Assembly: GCF_014202645.1 (NCBI RefSeq)
Contig: NZ_JACHHG010000002.1
Coordinates: 98,180-162,179 of the forward strand
Length of the DNA stretch: 64,000 nucleotides
Direction: 5' to 3'
Source of the DNA: Deinobacterium chartae
GTDB lineage: Bacteria > Deinococcota > Deinococci > Deinococcales > Deinococcaceae
The notes beneath the pieces were generated by a model. The model was given only the letters and a program-made list of their open reading frames with translations, was not told where the DNA came from and made no database searches. A program made the translations under genes and the position numbers. Each line of letters opens with the position of its first letter. The first letter of the stretch is position 1. Below, in pieces: positions 14,783 through 25,700 of the stretch.

Positions 14783-17539
14783 GTGGGACAGTTGCGGGCG
14801 CGCGCCGCCTCGGCCGGAACCGGCAAGACCACCGCCATCGTGGGCGACTTCCTGCGGGCCCTCGAGGCAACCCCGGTGCGGCGCATGGCGGTGGTCACCT
14901 TTACCCGCGCCGGGGCCACCGACTTGCGCCTGCGCCTCGAGGCGGGGTTGCGCGAGCTGATCGACACCGGGCGCTACATCGACTACACGGTGCACCGCGC
15001 CGCCCTGCCCCCCTACCGTCAGGCCCTGACCGAGCTCGGCGGGGCCACCATCTCGACCATTCACGGCTTTTTTCGGCGGTTGCTGTACCTGTGCGCCCCG
15101 GATCTGCACCTTGATCCTTTTTTTGTGCAGCAAGACGAGCTCGAGAGCGGCCAGCTGTTTCTGGAAGCCTGCTCTGCCGCGCTGTCGGCAGCGGTGTTCA
15201 TGGAGGGTTCGCCGGGGGCCGCAGCGGTGGCCGAGCTGGGCTGGGACGGAGCGCTCTCGGCCCTGCTGGACCTGCGCGCACAGCGCACCTACGGCCCTTT
15301 CCAGGCCAGCGGACCGCTCGAACAGGACCTGCTGGCCCTGTATCAGGCCGCAGCCCGCCTGACCCGCACGCGTCAGGCCGGGCGCACCCTCGACCCGGAC
15401 GACGTGGAGGAGTACACCCTGCGGCTGGTGGCGCACCCGGGGCTGCTGGCCCGCGTGCGCGAGCGCTACACGCGCGTGTTCGTGGACGAGTTCCAGGACG
15501 TCAGCCCGCTGCAAGCACGCATCTTCGAGGCCCTTGACCTCGAGGTGACCCAGCTGGTCGGCGACGCCAAACAGTCGATCTACGCCTTCCGCAACGCGGA
15601 CGTGAACGCCTTTCTCGAGCTGTACGGCCGCAGCGAGCGCCTGATGCCGCTGACCGCCTCGTACCGTCACGGTCCGGCCCTCGCGCGGCTGTACTCGCGG
15701 CTGTGCGCCGAGTTCTTTCCGGACTTCGAGGAGCAGGGCCTGCCCGGCGAGGTGACGGGCAAGGCGGCCGACGCGTGCCCGCAACCGGCCGAACTGATCC
15801 TGGTGAACGCCATCAGCCTCGAGGAAGGCCGCCGCGCCGAAGGGCGCGCGCTGGCCGCGCGCCTGCTTGACCTCGAGGCCCAGGGCTACCGCTTCGAGGA
15901 GATGGCGGTGCTGGTGCGCAGCCGTGGCAGCCTGCCCGCGCTCGAGGCTGCGCTGCGCGCGGCGGGCATTCCGTACGCCGTGCAGGGCGGGGCGGGCTTT
16001 TACGGACGGCGCGAGGTGCGCGACGCCGCGCTGCTGCTCGAGGCGCGTCCGCAGGCCGGAGCGTGGCTGTACGCCGGGCCCCCCCCGCACGCACTCGGGC
16101 TGCTCGCGGCGCTGGCGCAGCTTCCGGGCGTAAACGCCGTGCCTTTTACCCAGGGCGGCGACTGGGAGGCGTACCTGCAGGCCAACCCCGGCCTCGAGGC
16201 GCTGCTGCGCGAGCTGAGCAGCGGCCCACGCGACGCGCTGCGGCTGCTCGAGGCGCTGTGGGCCTCGCGCCCGCTAGCCCTCACCCCCGAGGCCGAGGCG
16301 AACCTCGAGGGGCTGCTGCACGAACTGGCCTCGCGCGAACTGCGCGACCCGGCCACCGCCGCGCGCTTTCTGCGCGCGGCCCTGAATGCGCCCGAGGCCG
16401 ACGAACCGGTGAGCGCCGAGGGAGCGGTGCGGATCATGACCGTGCACGCCTCCAAGGGCCTCGAGTTCAAGGTGGCGGCGGTGTTCGACCTGTCGCGCGC
16501 CCCTTCGGGCAGCGACCGCGCGCTGCTGGTGCACCCCCTCAGCGGCGAACTGGCCTACGCGGGCAGCGACGGGCACGCCCGCATCTCCGAGCTGTGGCGC
16601 CTGCGGCGCGAAGGCGAGGACCTGCGGCTGCTGTACGTGGCGCTCACCCGCGCGCGCGAACGGCTGATCCTGACCGGCAGCCTCTCGCGGCATCCACGCG
16701 GCTGGGTGGAAGCGCTGGCCAGCCTGTGGGCGGCCCCACCGCCTGAGCTGCGCCTGACCGAACTGCAGGCCGACGAAGTGCCCGCCCCGCCCCGCCGCCC
16801 CGCCGGGGAGCGCGTCCGGGCCCGCCCCCGTCCCGACCCGGAGCTGGCACTCGCGCGGCCCGAACCGCCCCCGCCCGCGCTGCGCGCGCCCTCCCGGCAC
16901 GGCAGTGAGGCCCTGCCGCGCCCGATCACCCTGCCCGCCGAACCGGAAATTCCCGACTTCGCGCGGGTGGTGGGCGTGCTGGTCCACGCCGCGATCGCCG
17001 CGAACACCCCCGAGGGCGGCGAGGGCTTCTTGCGCCATCAGCTGATCCTGACGCCCTACCCGCCCGAGGAACGCGACCGCATCCTCGAGGAGGTCGGGCT
17101 GCTGCTCGCCGCCTACCGACGCCTGCACCCCGAGCCCGCCCGCGCAGGGCGCCTCGAGGACCACGCCGAGCTGCCCTTTGCCTTCCGCGAGGGAAGCACG
17201 ACCTGGAACGGCGTGATCGACCGCCTGTACCTCGAGGAGGGGCGCTGGGTGCTGGAGGACTACAAGACCGACCTTGCCGGCGAGGCCGAGCTGGAAACGT
17301 TGCGCCGCCACTACGCCCCGCAGATGGCGGTGTACCGCGAGGGCGTGCGGCGCGCGCGGCCCGAGGTGGCAGACCGGCTCGAGGTGCGGCTGAGCTTCCT
17401 GCGCGCCGAACGGACCGTGGCCCTGGAGCGGGCCGAGCTCGACGCCGCCTGGCAGCGGGTGCAGACCGCGAACCTCACCGCGCTTCCCGGCCTCGAGGAC
17501 GCGCCCAGCCCGCTCCCGCCCCTCGAGCCGGAGGTCTGA
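14783..17539 (+). CDS. AddA/RecB-like UvrD-family helicase with C-terminal nuclease
   Basis: Superfamily 1A helicase fused to a RecB-type nuclease, the plan of AddA and RecB double-strand-end processing enzymes. In 918 residues: Walker A ASAGTGKT (9-16), motif II VDEFQD (~235), motif III GDAKQSIYAFR (~258), motif V TVHASKGLEF (~552), motif VI YVALTRARERL (~615), and nuclease motifs GVID, LEDYKTD (~824) and QMAVY (~847). It is shorter than AddA or RecB (about 1,200), and Walker A starts almost at the N-terminus with no Q-motif. The GTG start is the first usable one after the previous gene. No AddB partner is in the window. Confidence 0.85.
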   Translation: MGQLRARAASAGTGKTTAIVGDFLRALEATPVRRMAVVTFTRAGATDLRLRLEAGLRELIDTGRYIDYTVHRAALPPYRQALTELGGATISTIHGFFRRLLYLCAPDLHLDPFFVQQDELESGQLFLEACSAALSAAVFMEGSPGAAAVAELGWDGALSALLDLRAQRTYGPFQASGPLEQDLLALYQAAARLTRTRQAGRTLDPDDVEEYTLRLVAHPGLLARVRERYTRVFVDEFQDVSPLQARIFEALDLEVTQLVGDAKQSIYAFRNADVNAFLELYGRSERLMPLTASYRHGPALARLYSRLCAEFFPDFEEQGLPGEVTGKAADACPQPAELILVNAISLEEGRRAEGRALAARLLDLEAQGYRFEEMAVLVRSRGSLPALEAALRAAGIPYAVQGGAGFYGRREVRDAALLLEARPQAGAWLYAGPPPHALGLLAALAQLPGVNAVPFTQGGDWEAYLQANPGLEALLRELSSGPRDALRLLEALWASRPLALTPEAEANLEGLLHELASRELRDPATAARFLRAALNAPEADEPVSAEGAVRIMTVHASKGLEFKVAAVFDLSRAPSGSDRALLVHPLSGELAYAGSDGHARISELWRLRREGEDLRLLYVALTRARERLILTGSLSRHPRGWVEALASLWAAPPPELRLTELQADEVPAPPRRPAGERVRARPRPDPELALARPEPPPPALRAPSRHGSEALPRPITLPAEPEIPDFARVVGVLVHAAIAANTPEGGEGFLRHQLILTPYPPEERDRILEEVGLLLAAYRRLHPEPARAGRLEDHAELPFAFREGSTTWNGVIDRLYLEEGRWVLEDYKTDLAGEAELETLRRHYAPQMAVYREGVRRARPEVADRLEVRLSFLRAERTVALERAELDAAWQRVQTANLTALPGLEDAPSPLPPLEPEV

Positions 17540-17601
17540 GGGGCAGGAGCGGGGAGCGGCGAACAGTTCAAGCAAGCCGTTCCGTAATACACTAAGCGGG
17601 T

Positions 17602-18168
17602 ATGCTCGACCCGATCAAGCTGAAGGAGACCTACTACATTCGCAGCCGCCCCGACGTGCTGTTCCGGCTGGTCAACGAACCCAAGCGGCGCGTCAAATGG
17701 GACCGCAACCTGCGCTCCATGACCTACGTCGGCGAGGAACGGCTGGTGGGCGGCGCGGTCGTCAAGATCCGTCTCCCGGCCCGACTGGCGGGCATGAGCT
17801 TTCAGGCGCGCTACACCCAGCTGCAGGCCCCCTCGCGGTCCACCCTCGAGAGCCTGCGCGGCTTCGGTCCGATCGAGCGTTACCTGCAGCAGTGGTCGTT
17901 CAAGCCGATTCCCGGCGGTACCGAGATCACCGCCAGCCTGACGGTCAATCCGCGCTTCAACTTCATGCGGCGGCCGCTCGAGCGTCTGCTGCGCAACATG
18001 CTGATCCAGACCCTGGTGGACCTGCAGCGTCAGGTGGACGCGGGCGGTGCCGAAGCGATGCTCGAGTCGGCCCGCGAGGCCGCCAAGGAAGCGCGCAAGC
18101 GCCGCAAGCCGGGCAAAGACGCCAAAGACGCCAAGAGCACGGCGGCCGGGCCCAAGCGCAGCAAGTAA
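17602..18168 (+). CDS. SRPBCC-fold protein with basic tail
   Basis: A 188-residue protein. Residues 1-150 match the SRPBCC (START-like, polyketide cyclase/dehydrase) pattern: KETYYIRSRPDVLFRLVNEP at the start, central strands, and a long C-terminal helix (LERLLRNMLIQTLVDLQRQV). Residues about 155-188 are a Lys/Ala-rich low-complexity tail (KRRKPGKDAKDAK). Such folds bind hydrophobic ligands; the ligand is unknown. TACACT lies eight bases before the ATG. The next gene, an ABC ATPase, starts two bases after the stop, so they are likely co-expressed. Confidence 0.7.
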   Translation: MLDPIKLKETYYIRSRPDVLFRLVNEPKRRVKWDRNLRSMTYVGEERLVGGAVVKIRLPARLAGMSFQARYTQLQAPSRSTLESLRGFGPIERYLQQWSFKPIPGGTEITASLTVNPRFNFMRRPLERLLRNMLIQTLVDLQRQVDAGGAEAMLESAREAAKEARKRRKPGKDAKDAKSTAAGPKRSK

Positions 18169-18170
18169 AC

Positions 18171-18899
18171 ATGCCAGCGGTGCTCGCCGCGCACGGTCTG
18201 CGCAAGACCTACCCGTTGGGCGACCAGAGCGTGGTCGCCCTGGGAGGCGTGGACCTGACGGTGCAGGCGGGCGAGTTCGTTTCGGTGATGGGCCCCTCGG
18301 GCAGCGGCAAAAGCACGCTGCTGCACCTGCTGGGCCTGCTCGACGCGCCCGACGCGGGCAGCGTGCAACTGGGCGGCGAGGACACCTCGGGCATGTCCGA
18401 CGACCGCCTCACCGCGCTGCGCCGCGACCGCATCGGTTTCATCTTTCAGAGTTTCGAGCTGATTCCGACCCTGACCGCCCAGGAAAACATCTTGCTCACC
18501 GCCGACCTGGGCGGGCGCGGCGCGGCTGCGCGCGCCCGCCTGCCCGAACTGGCCCGCCAACTGGGCCTCGAGGGACGGCTCTCAAACCGTCCGACCGAGC
18601 TTTCGGGCGGTCAGCGCCAGCGGGTGGCCATCGCGCGGGCCATCATCGGAGATCCGCTGGTCTTGCTCGCCGACGAGCCCACCGGCAACCTCGACTCGAG
18701 GACCGGGCGCGAGGTGCTCGAGATCTTCCGCCGTGGCGTGGACCGGTCGGGCTGGACCGTGGTGATGGTGACGCACGACCCGGCCGCCGCGCTCAGCGCG
18801 GACCGCATCGTGTTCTTGCGCGACGGCCTGCGGGCGGGCGAGGTGCGCAGCAGCGACCCGCAGGCCCGGCGTCACATCGAGCAGTTCGTGGGCGTGTGA
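18171..18899 (+). CDS. LolD/MacB-type ABC transporter ATPase
   Basis: A 242-residue ATPase of the LolD/MacB/FtsE branch: Walker A GPSGSGKST (~40-48), QSFELIPTLTAQENI after the Q-loop, signature LSGGQRQRVAIARA, Walker B LLADEPTGNLDS and H-loop VTHDP. The DEPTGNLDS form is typical of this exporter/mechanotransmission branch. A partner permease would be expected next to it, but an SRPBCC protein precedes it and a dioxygenase follows 190 bases later, so it is an orphan here. Its permease may lie elsewhere. Confidence 0.85.
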   Translation: MPAVLAAHGLRKTYPLGDQSVVALGGVDLTVQAGEFVSVMGPSGSGKSTLLHLLGLLDAPDAGSVQLGGEDTSGMSDDRLTALRRDRIGFIFQSFELIPTLTAQENILLTADLGGRGAAARARLPELARQLGLEGRLSNRPTELSGGQRQRVAIARAIIGDPLVLLADEPTGNLDSRTGREVLEIFRRGVDRSGWTVVMVTHDPAAALSADRIVFLRDGLRAGEVRSSDPQARRHIEQFVGV

Positions 18900-19091
18900 C
18901 GCCGGGCCTGCGACTCGGCCGCAAATCCGCATCAGCACCTTGAAATCCCACAGTGAAACGGGCACCATCAGGCTGGATACCTGCGGTCCCGCTCCCGCTG
19001 CTCTCCTGTTCCGTTACCGTCGCGCTGTCGCTCTCCAGCGGGCCGCTCCGAGCCCATCGGTCTCTTTCCCGCGAATCCGGAGGAACCCGGC

Positions 19092-19937
19092 ATGACCCAA
19101 ACGAACGAAGCGCGTCCGGAGCAGGTGCAGTACGACATCGCCGCTATCATGGGCGGCATTTACGGGGACGGCATCATCGGCCTCAAGGCAGCGTTCGAGC
19201 GCGAGTGGGTGCAGCGGCTCGGCGAGGAACTCGCCGTGCTGTACCGGGAGGCGCTCGCCCGTCCCGGCGGCGCGGTCGGGCGCGGCAGCAACCGGCACTA
19301 CGTTGAGATTCACCCGGAGGACATCAGCGGCTTCGTGGACCTGGTGATGCACCCGTGGGTCACCACCGTGTGCGAGGCGGTGCTGGGCCCGCGCTACCAG
19401 ATCGTGGAAATCGGGTTCGACGTCCCGAACCCGGGGGCCAAGGACCAACCCTGGCACCGGGACTTTCCGGCCACCGACGAGACGCTGGTGGGCCGCCGCC
19501 TGAATTCGCTGGCCTTCAACCTGACCACCGTAGACGTATCCGAGGACATGGGGCCCTTCGAAATCGCCCCGGGCACACAATGGGACGACCCCAGCAGCTT
19601 CGAGCACGGCATGTTTCCTCCGCAGTCGCTGTGGGGACGCTACGCGGCGCGCGCGCAGCGCAAGATGCCGCGCATGGGCGACATCTCGGCGCGCTCGGCC
19701 CTCACCATTCACCGCGGCACCGCCAACGTCTCCGACAAACCCCGCCCGGTGCTGGTCTTGGGGGTGGACGCGCCGGGGGCCGGCAACGACGAGCGGCACG
19801 ACCTGCAGATCACCCGGCGTTTCTGGGAGCAGCTGCCCGAGTCGCTGCGCGGCCACCTGCTGTGCCGTCTGGTGGACGAACTCGAGCCGATCGTTCAGGG
19901 CCACACCATCGAGGGCCTGATGATGGGCGACGCCTGA
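19092..19937 (+). CDS. Phytanoyl-CoA dioxygenase family protein
   Basis: Fe(II)/2-oxoglutarate-dependent oxygenase of the PhyH family. The 281-residue protein has the iron triad: HxD in WHRDF (~120) and the distal His in IHRGTANVSDKPRPVL (~212), with the 2-oxoglutarate-binding Arg in the same stretch. The ATG at 19092 follows GGAGGA. The substrate is unknown; bacterial members hydroxylate varied small molecules. A small conserved-looking reading frame follows 25 bases later. The 190 bases upstream hold no clear promoter. Confidence 0.82.
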   Translation: MTQTNEARPEQVQYDIAAIMGGIYGDGIIGLKAAFEREWVQRLGEELAVLYREALARPGGAVGRGSNRHYVEIHPEDISGFVDLVMHPWVTTVCEAVLGPRYQIVEIGFDVPNPGAKDQPWHRDFPATDETLVGRRLNSLAFNLTTVDVSEDMGPFEIAPGTQWDDPSSFEHGMFPPQSLWGRYAARAQRKMPRMGDISARSALTIHRGTANVSDKPRPVLVLGVDAPGAGNDERHDLQITRRFWEQLPESLRGHLLCRLVDELEPIVQGHTIEGLMMGDA

Positions 19938-19962
19938 GCAGGACACCTGGAACGGAGCCGAT

Positions 19963-20226
19963 ATGAGCGACCCAAACCGTGTGATCGCGCACTACGCGGA
20001 CCGCGTTCGCAGGGGCACCATCACCGCCCTCGAGGGGGGCGGCGGATACCTGAGGCTGCGGCTGGACCCGTCGGACTCGGACCCGGAACTGCACGCCGGA
20101 CAGGAGTGCGAACTGGAGATGCACGACGGTGCACGTTTCCGCATGACCGTTACGGAGGCCCTGCCTGCCGTGGACAGCGCTGCGGGCGAGTTTCGCCTGA
20201 AGCTGCTGGGGCGCGGCGGCCGTTGA
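19963..20226 (+). CDS. Small hypothetical protein
   Basis: An 87-residue protein, beta-rich and acidic in the middle, not recognised. The pattern RRGTITALEGGGGYLRLRLDP followed by CELEMHDGARFRMTV suggests a small barrel of four to six strands, in the size range of PilZ or OB-like domains; the key PilZ RxxxR motif is not evident. The ATG at 19963 lies after CGGAGCCGAT. It probably forms a unit with the dioxygenase gene. The trpS leader begins 18 bases after its stop. Confidence 0.6.
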   Translation: MSDPNRVIAHYADRVRRGTITALEGGGGYLRLRLDPSDSDPELHAGQECELEMHDGARFRMTVTEALPAVDSAAGEFRLKLLGRGGR

Positions 20227-20228
20227 CC

Positions 20229-20237
20229 TGCTATGCT
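20229..20237 (+). promoter_or_regulatory. Extended -10 promoter of the trpS leader
   Basis: TGCTATGCT is an extended -10 element (TGn plus TATGCT). The leader-peptide ATG follows after six bases, so the RNA probably starts at the ATG itself. Confidence 0.6.
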
Positions 20238-20243
20238 GACCGT

Positions 20244-20270
20244 ATGAGCAGTCGCTTGGTGGTGTGGTGG

Positions 20271-20291
<21 letters not shown>
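20244..20291 (+). CDS. trpS leader peptide with tandem Trp codons
   Basis: A 15-codon frame, MSSRLVVWWPGSTSG, with two adjacent TGG codons (20265-20270). It starts six bases after a -10 box and ends 18 bases before an intrinsic terminator that precedes trpS. The layout is that of classic ribosome-stalling attenuation: shortage of charged tRNA-Trp would stall a ribosome at the Trp pair and free an antiterminator. Two Trp codons in 15 are very unlikely by chance, and the downstream gene charges tRNA-Trp. No ribosome site precedes it, so translation would be leaderless. Confidence 0.85.
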
Positions 20292-21425
<1,134 letters not shown>

Positions 21426-21427
21426 AG

Positions 21428-21459
21428 CAAAAAAGCGCACCCGGCGTCCCGGGTGCGCT
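21428..21459 (-). terminator. Terminator between trpS and the M29 peptidase gene
   Basis: Perfect 11-bp stem AGCGCACCCGG / CCGGGTGCGCT with a CGTC loop. The A-run at 21428-21434 becomes a T-run on the minus strand, so it is a good intrinsic terminator for the minus-strand peptidase transcript. It starts right after the trpS stop and may stall both directions. Confidence 0.65.
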
Positions 21460-21603
21460 GCCATACAACCCGGAGCTTCCCTGGCGGGGCCGGGCCACTC
21501 ACGGATTGAGTGCGGATATCCGCCTATGTCTCGGAACACAGCAGGCCGCGCGGTCTGATACGCGCAATACCGTATGTCGGTAAGGTGGCGCTGCTTTTAA
21601 CTT

Positions 21604-21645
21604 GGCCTCACCGGATGATCAGGGAAACCCTGGCTCGTGAGGGCC
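21604..21645. repeat. Nested hairpin downstream of the M29 peptidase
   Basis: Inner stem CAGGG/CCCTG with AAA loop inside an outer stem GGCCTCAC/GTGAGGGCC (one bulge). It lies 26 bases past the peptidase stop. No T-run; perhaps a 3'-end structure. Confidence 0.35.
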
Positions 21646-21670
21646 TGTTTCACCGCGCGACCGCCGACAA

Positions 21671-22750
21671 TCAGATCAAGAAGCGGCCGTCTTGCTGGAA
21701 CACCTCGCCGTCGAGCAGGATCTGCCCGCCGCCGCGCAGGTCGCTGATCATGTCCCAGTGAATCGCGCTCTCGTTGCGCCCGCCGGTCTCGGGGTAGCTG
21801 CGTCCCACCGCCAGGTGCACGGTGCCGCCGATCTTCTCGTCGAACAAGATGTTCTTGCTGGCCTGCTGGATGCCGTAATTGCTGCCGATGCCCAGTTCGC
21901 CCAGGAAGCGGGCCCCCGGATCCGCCTCGAGGGCCGCTTGCAGCACGTCCTCGCCCACCTCGGCCCGGGCATCTACCACCCGGCCCCGCTCGAAACGCAG
22001 GCGGATACCGCTGACCTCGCGTCCCTGGTAGGTGGTCGGCAACCCGTAGTAGATGTGGCCCTCGGCCGAGTCCTCGAGGGGCCCGGTGAACACCTCGCCC
22101 GAGGGCATGTTGCGCTTGCCGTCCGAGTTGGCCCAGCTGCGGCCCTTCACGCTCAGGCGCAAGTCGGTCTCGGGCCCCAGGATACGCACCTCGTCGGCGC
22201 GCTCGAGGCGCTCGATCAGCCGCGCCTGCATCTCGCGCACCTCGCCCCACTTCGCGACCGGGTCGGGGGTGTCCAGGAACATCGCGGCGGCCACGAAGGC
22301 CTCGTAGGCCTCGAGGGTCATGCCGGCTGCCTGCGCGCCGTACGGCGTGGGGTACAGCGTGAGATTCCAGCGTTTCTGTGCCCGGGCGCGCGCGACCGGC
22401 GCGAGCGTCTTGGTGTAGCGCGCGGCCCTCGAGGGGTCCAGATCGGCGGCGGGCGCGGTGGGCGTCTGAATGCGGATGGTGGCATCCACGCTCTCGATCT
22501 CCTGCAACTGCAGCGGGTGCAGGGTGTCAAGCAGCGCGTCCGAGGCGCGGCGGTAGAAGTCCTCGAGTTGCCCGGGGTACTCGAGGCGCAGCAGCGGCAT
22601 GGCGCCGCGCGCGAGCAGGGTGTTGTGCAGGGCCTCGACCAGCGGCAGGGCCAGCGTGCTGGTCTGGACCAGCACGCGCTCGCCCGCTTGGGCACGAACG
22701 CAGTAGTCGGCGAGGAGTTCGGCGTGCTTCTGAACGAGATCAGGATGCAT
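21671..22750 (-). CDS. M29-family aminopeptidase
   Basis: Metal-dependent cytosolic aminopeptidase of the AmpS/AmpT (thermophilic aminopeptidase) family. The 359-residue length is slightly short of the usual 370-410. Metal-site segments are visible: [11 protein letters not shown] (~215), [10 protein letters not shown] (~280) and [24 protein letters not shown] near 310-333. The ATG follows TAAACT with six bases between, a leaderless start. Family members release N-terminal residues from peptides, with broad specificity. It stands alone on its strand between trpS and the GGDEF-EAL gene. Confidence 0.88.
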   Translation of the reverse strand: MHPDLVQKHAELLADYCVRAQAGERVLVQTSTLALPLVEALHNTLLARGAMPLLRLEYPGQLEDFYRRASDALLDTLHPLQLQEIESVDATIRIQTPTAPAADLDPSRAARYTKTLAPVARARAQKRWNLTLYPTPYGAQAAGMTLEAYEAFVAAAMFLDTPDPVAKWGEVREMQARLIERLERADEVRILGPETDLRLSVKGRSWANSDGKRNMPSGEVFTGPLEDSAEGHIYYGLPTTYQGREVSGIRLRFERGRVVDARAEVGEDVLQAALEADPGARFLGELGIGSNYGIQQASKNILFDEKIGGTVHLAVGRSYPETGGRNESAIHWDMISDLRGGGQILLDGEVFQQDGRFLI

Positions 22751-22779
22751 GGGGGAAGTTTACCGCAGCGCAACGCCGC

Positions 22780-25700
22780 TCACAGCAGCACCTCGAGGGC
22801 CACCGGTCCGCGCGCGAGGTGCGCTTCTACCTCCACGGCCCCGACCGGCCGCGAGAACAGAAATCCCTGTCCGTAGTTGCTGCCCAGCGCGCGCAGGGCC
22901 CCGAGCTGCGCCTCGGTCTCGATCCCCTCGGCCACCACCCACAGATTCATGGCGTGCGCCAGCGAGATGATCGAACGCACCAGCACCTCTCCTCCACTGT
23001 CCATCGAACCGACGAACGAGCGGTCGATCTTGAGGCCCACCACCGGCAACTGTCGCAGGTACGCGAGGCTCGAGTAGCCGGTACCAAAATCGTCCACCGC
23101 CGCCGACACGCCCAGCGCGCGCAGGGCCTCGAGCTGGCGCGCGCAGGCCTCGGGGTCCTCGAGGAAAGCGCCCTCGGTGATCTCTACCTCGAGCAGCTGC
23201 CCCGGGACGCCGTACTCCTCGAGTGCTGCGCGTACGCTCTCGACCAGCCTGCCGTTGGCGAAGTGCAGGGCGGAGACGTTGACCGCCACCGGCAGCGGAT
23301 CGAGACCAGCCGCGCGCCAGGCCGCGATCTGCCGCACCGCTTCACGGATCACCCACTCGCCGAGCTCCACGATGAGCCCGGTTTCCTCGGCCACCGGAAT
23401 GAAGCGCATCGGCGAAATCCAGCCCATGCGCGCGTGCGGCCAGCGCAGCAGCGCTTCGAAGCCGCGCAGCTTCCGGCCGCTCAGGTCCACCTGCGGCTGG
23501 TAGTGCAGCAAGAAATCACCGCGTTCCAGGGCAAGGCGCAGTTCGCTCTCGAGTTCGCGCCGCTCGATCAGGTCCTCGTTCATACGCAGTTCAAAGAACC
23601 GGAAGTCGTTCTTGCCTTCCCGCTTGGCCCGGTACATCGCCATGTCCGCACGACGAATCAGGCTTTCGGCGCTGCGACCGTCGCGCGGGTACAGGCTCAC
23701 CCCCACCGAGGCGGTGACGCGCAGCTCGTGTCCCTGGACGATCAGCGGTTCGGTCAGCGCGTGAATCACCCGCCGGGCCGCTCGCTCGACCTGTTCGCGT
23801 TCGGCGCAGCCGGGCAGAATCAGCACGAACTCGTCACCGCCTACCCGGGCGACGGTGTCCTCCACGCTCACGCAGGCACGCAGGCGGTGAGCGACGCTGC
23901 GCAGCAGTTCGTCACCCACCGCGTGTCCCAGCGAGTCGTTGATGGTCTTGAAACGGTCAAGGTCCACGAACAGCACCGCCAGTCCGCCCAGGCCGTGATC
24001 GGCGCGGCGCAGCGCCTCCTCGAGGGTCGGAGACAGCAGGGTGCGGTTGGGCAAGCCGGTGAGCGCGTCGTGGGTGGCATGAAAGTTCAGGCGGCTGCGC
24101 AGGTCATGATGCTCGATCGCCAGCGCAGCCAGCTGCGCAACCATCTGAAACCGCTCGAGCTCGCGTCGCAGCAGGTTCTTCTGCTCCGGGAAATACACGG
24201 TCATCGTACCCAGCACCTGCTGGCTGCCCGAGAACAACGGCAGCGCCCAGGCCGCACGTATACCGTGCTCGAAACCGAGCCGGTACAGCTCGTTCCAGGA
24301 AGCCAGCGGCTGCAGGTCGTGTACGAGCACCGACTGCCGGTCCGCCACCGCCGCGCCGCTCACCCCCGCGCTGCCGCCGATCGTCAGGCGTGCCCACGCC
24401 CGGTGCAGTGCCTCGGGGAGCCCATGACTGGCGACGTGCACCAGCGTGTTGCCCTCGAGGCGTCGCAGCGCAGACATCGCACCGGGAAACTCGTGCGCAA
24501 TCAGGGCGCACAGGGCCTCGAGCAGCTCCTCGAGCGGTTCGTTGCGGGCGATGCGCTCGAGCAGCTGCAGCCGTTCTTGCTCGATTGCCTCGCTGCGCCG
24601 GTGAGCCGTTACGTCCCGCGAGGCGCACTGCACTTCGCGCACCCGGCCACTGCGTGGATCGTGAATCGGGCGAATGCGGGTTTCCAGCCACACATCGTGC
24701 CCCTGGCGATGTCTCATCCGGTAGGTGCAAGTCGCCTCGTCCTTCAGCAGCCGCAGGGTCGTGCGCAGCGTTTCCAGGTCGTCCGGATGCACCAGCACGT
24801 ACGCGGACTGCCCGACCAGCTCGGACGGGGCATACCCCAGCAGCGTCTCGAGGCTGGGCGACGCGTAGACGATGGTGCCGTCGGGGGCGTGCAGGGTCAC
24901 GAGATCGCTGGCGTGCTCGGCCAGCAGGCCGTAGGTTTTCTCCCGCTCCTTGAGGGCCGCGCGGGTCAGGGCCTTGTCCCGGATGGTGTGACGCAAGCGG
25001 CGTATCAGGCGCGCATTTTCCAGCAGGGTCAGCGCCTGACGGACCAGCAGGCCCGCGATGACCAGAGCGGTGGCAGCCAGAGCGGCGTCGCCTAAGAGGC
25101 CCTGGCGGTAGACCATACACGCCACAAGGCAGGCCACCACCGAAACGTAGGGCAGCAGGCGCAGAACGAACCGGGTGCTCTGCAGCACCCGGTTCGTTCC
25201 AGGAAGGACAGCCAGCCCCGTCGAGCGGCTGCTTTGGTAGGCGGCCAGCCCGACGAGTGCGGCCCCCCAGACCCACAGGCTGTCGAGAACCCCACCCGAC
25301 CAGTAGGTTCCCGTACTCAGCAGGGCGTACAGCAAGTCCGCCCATATCATCAAGATGACGCCCCCCGCCAGGGACAACAGTGCCCCGACCGGCAGGTGGC
25401 GGGGGCGCTGGAGGCTCAGGAGCAGCAGCAAGGCCAGCAAGGCCAGGTCATTGAACACGTAGGCGAGGATGCCTGCTCGCGTCAGCGGGTCGGTGGCATA
25501 AGTCAGCGCAATCCGCTCGGAGTTCAGGCATCCCAGCCACAGCGCGGCCGCGACCACCATGATGCCGACATCCAGCGCCGTCCGAATTCCCGCAGGCGAG
25601 GTACAGCGAACGCGGTAGAGCTGCAAGATGCCCACGGCAAAGCAGGGCCCGATGGCCACGAAGCCCAGGAGCGCGGGAGAGAGAAACGGCTCAGCCCCGA

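Noticed and set aside
20223..20228. TTGACC as the -35 box of the trpS leader
   Set aside because: It lies only three bases from the -10 box TATGCT; the extended -10 element TGC next to it is a better explanation.
21566..21580. TACCG-TATGT-CGGTA inverted repeat near the M29 peptidase terminator
   Set aside because: Short, in a region downstream of both neighbouring genes, with no promoter to regulate; likely chance.
22378..25095. Long open frame of 905 codons on the plus strand
   Set aside because: It lies antisense to the GGDEF-EAL gene, whose domains and catalytic motifs are unmistakable; the plus-strand product is rich in H, Q and R with no domain, typical of an antisense shadow in high-GC DNA.
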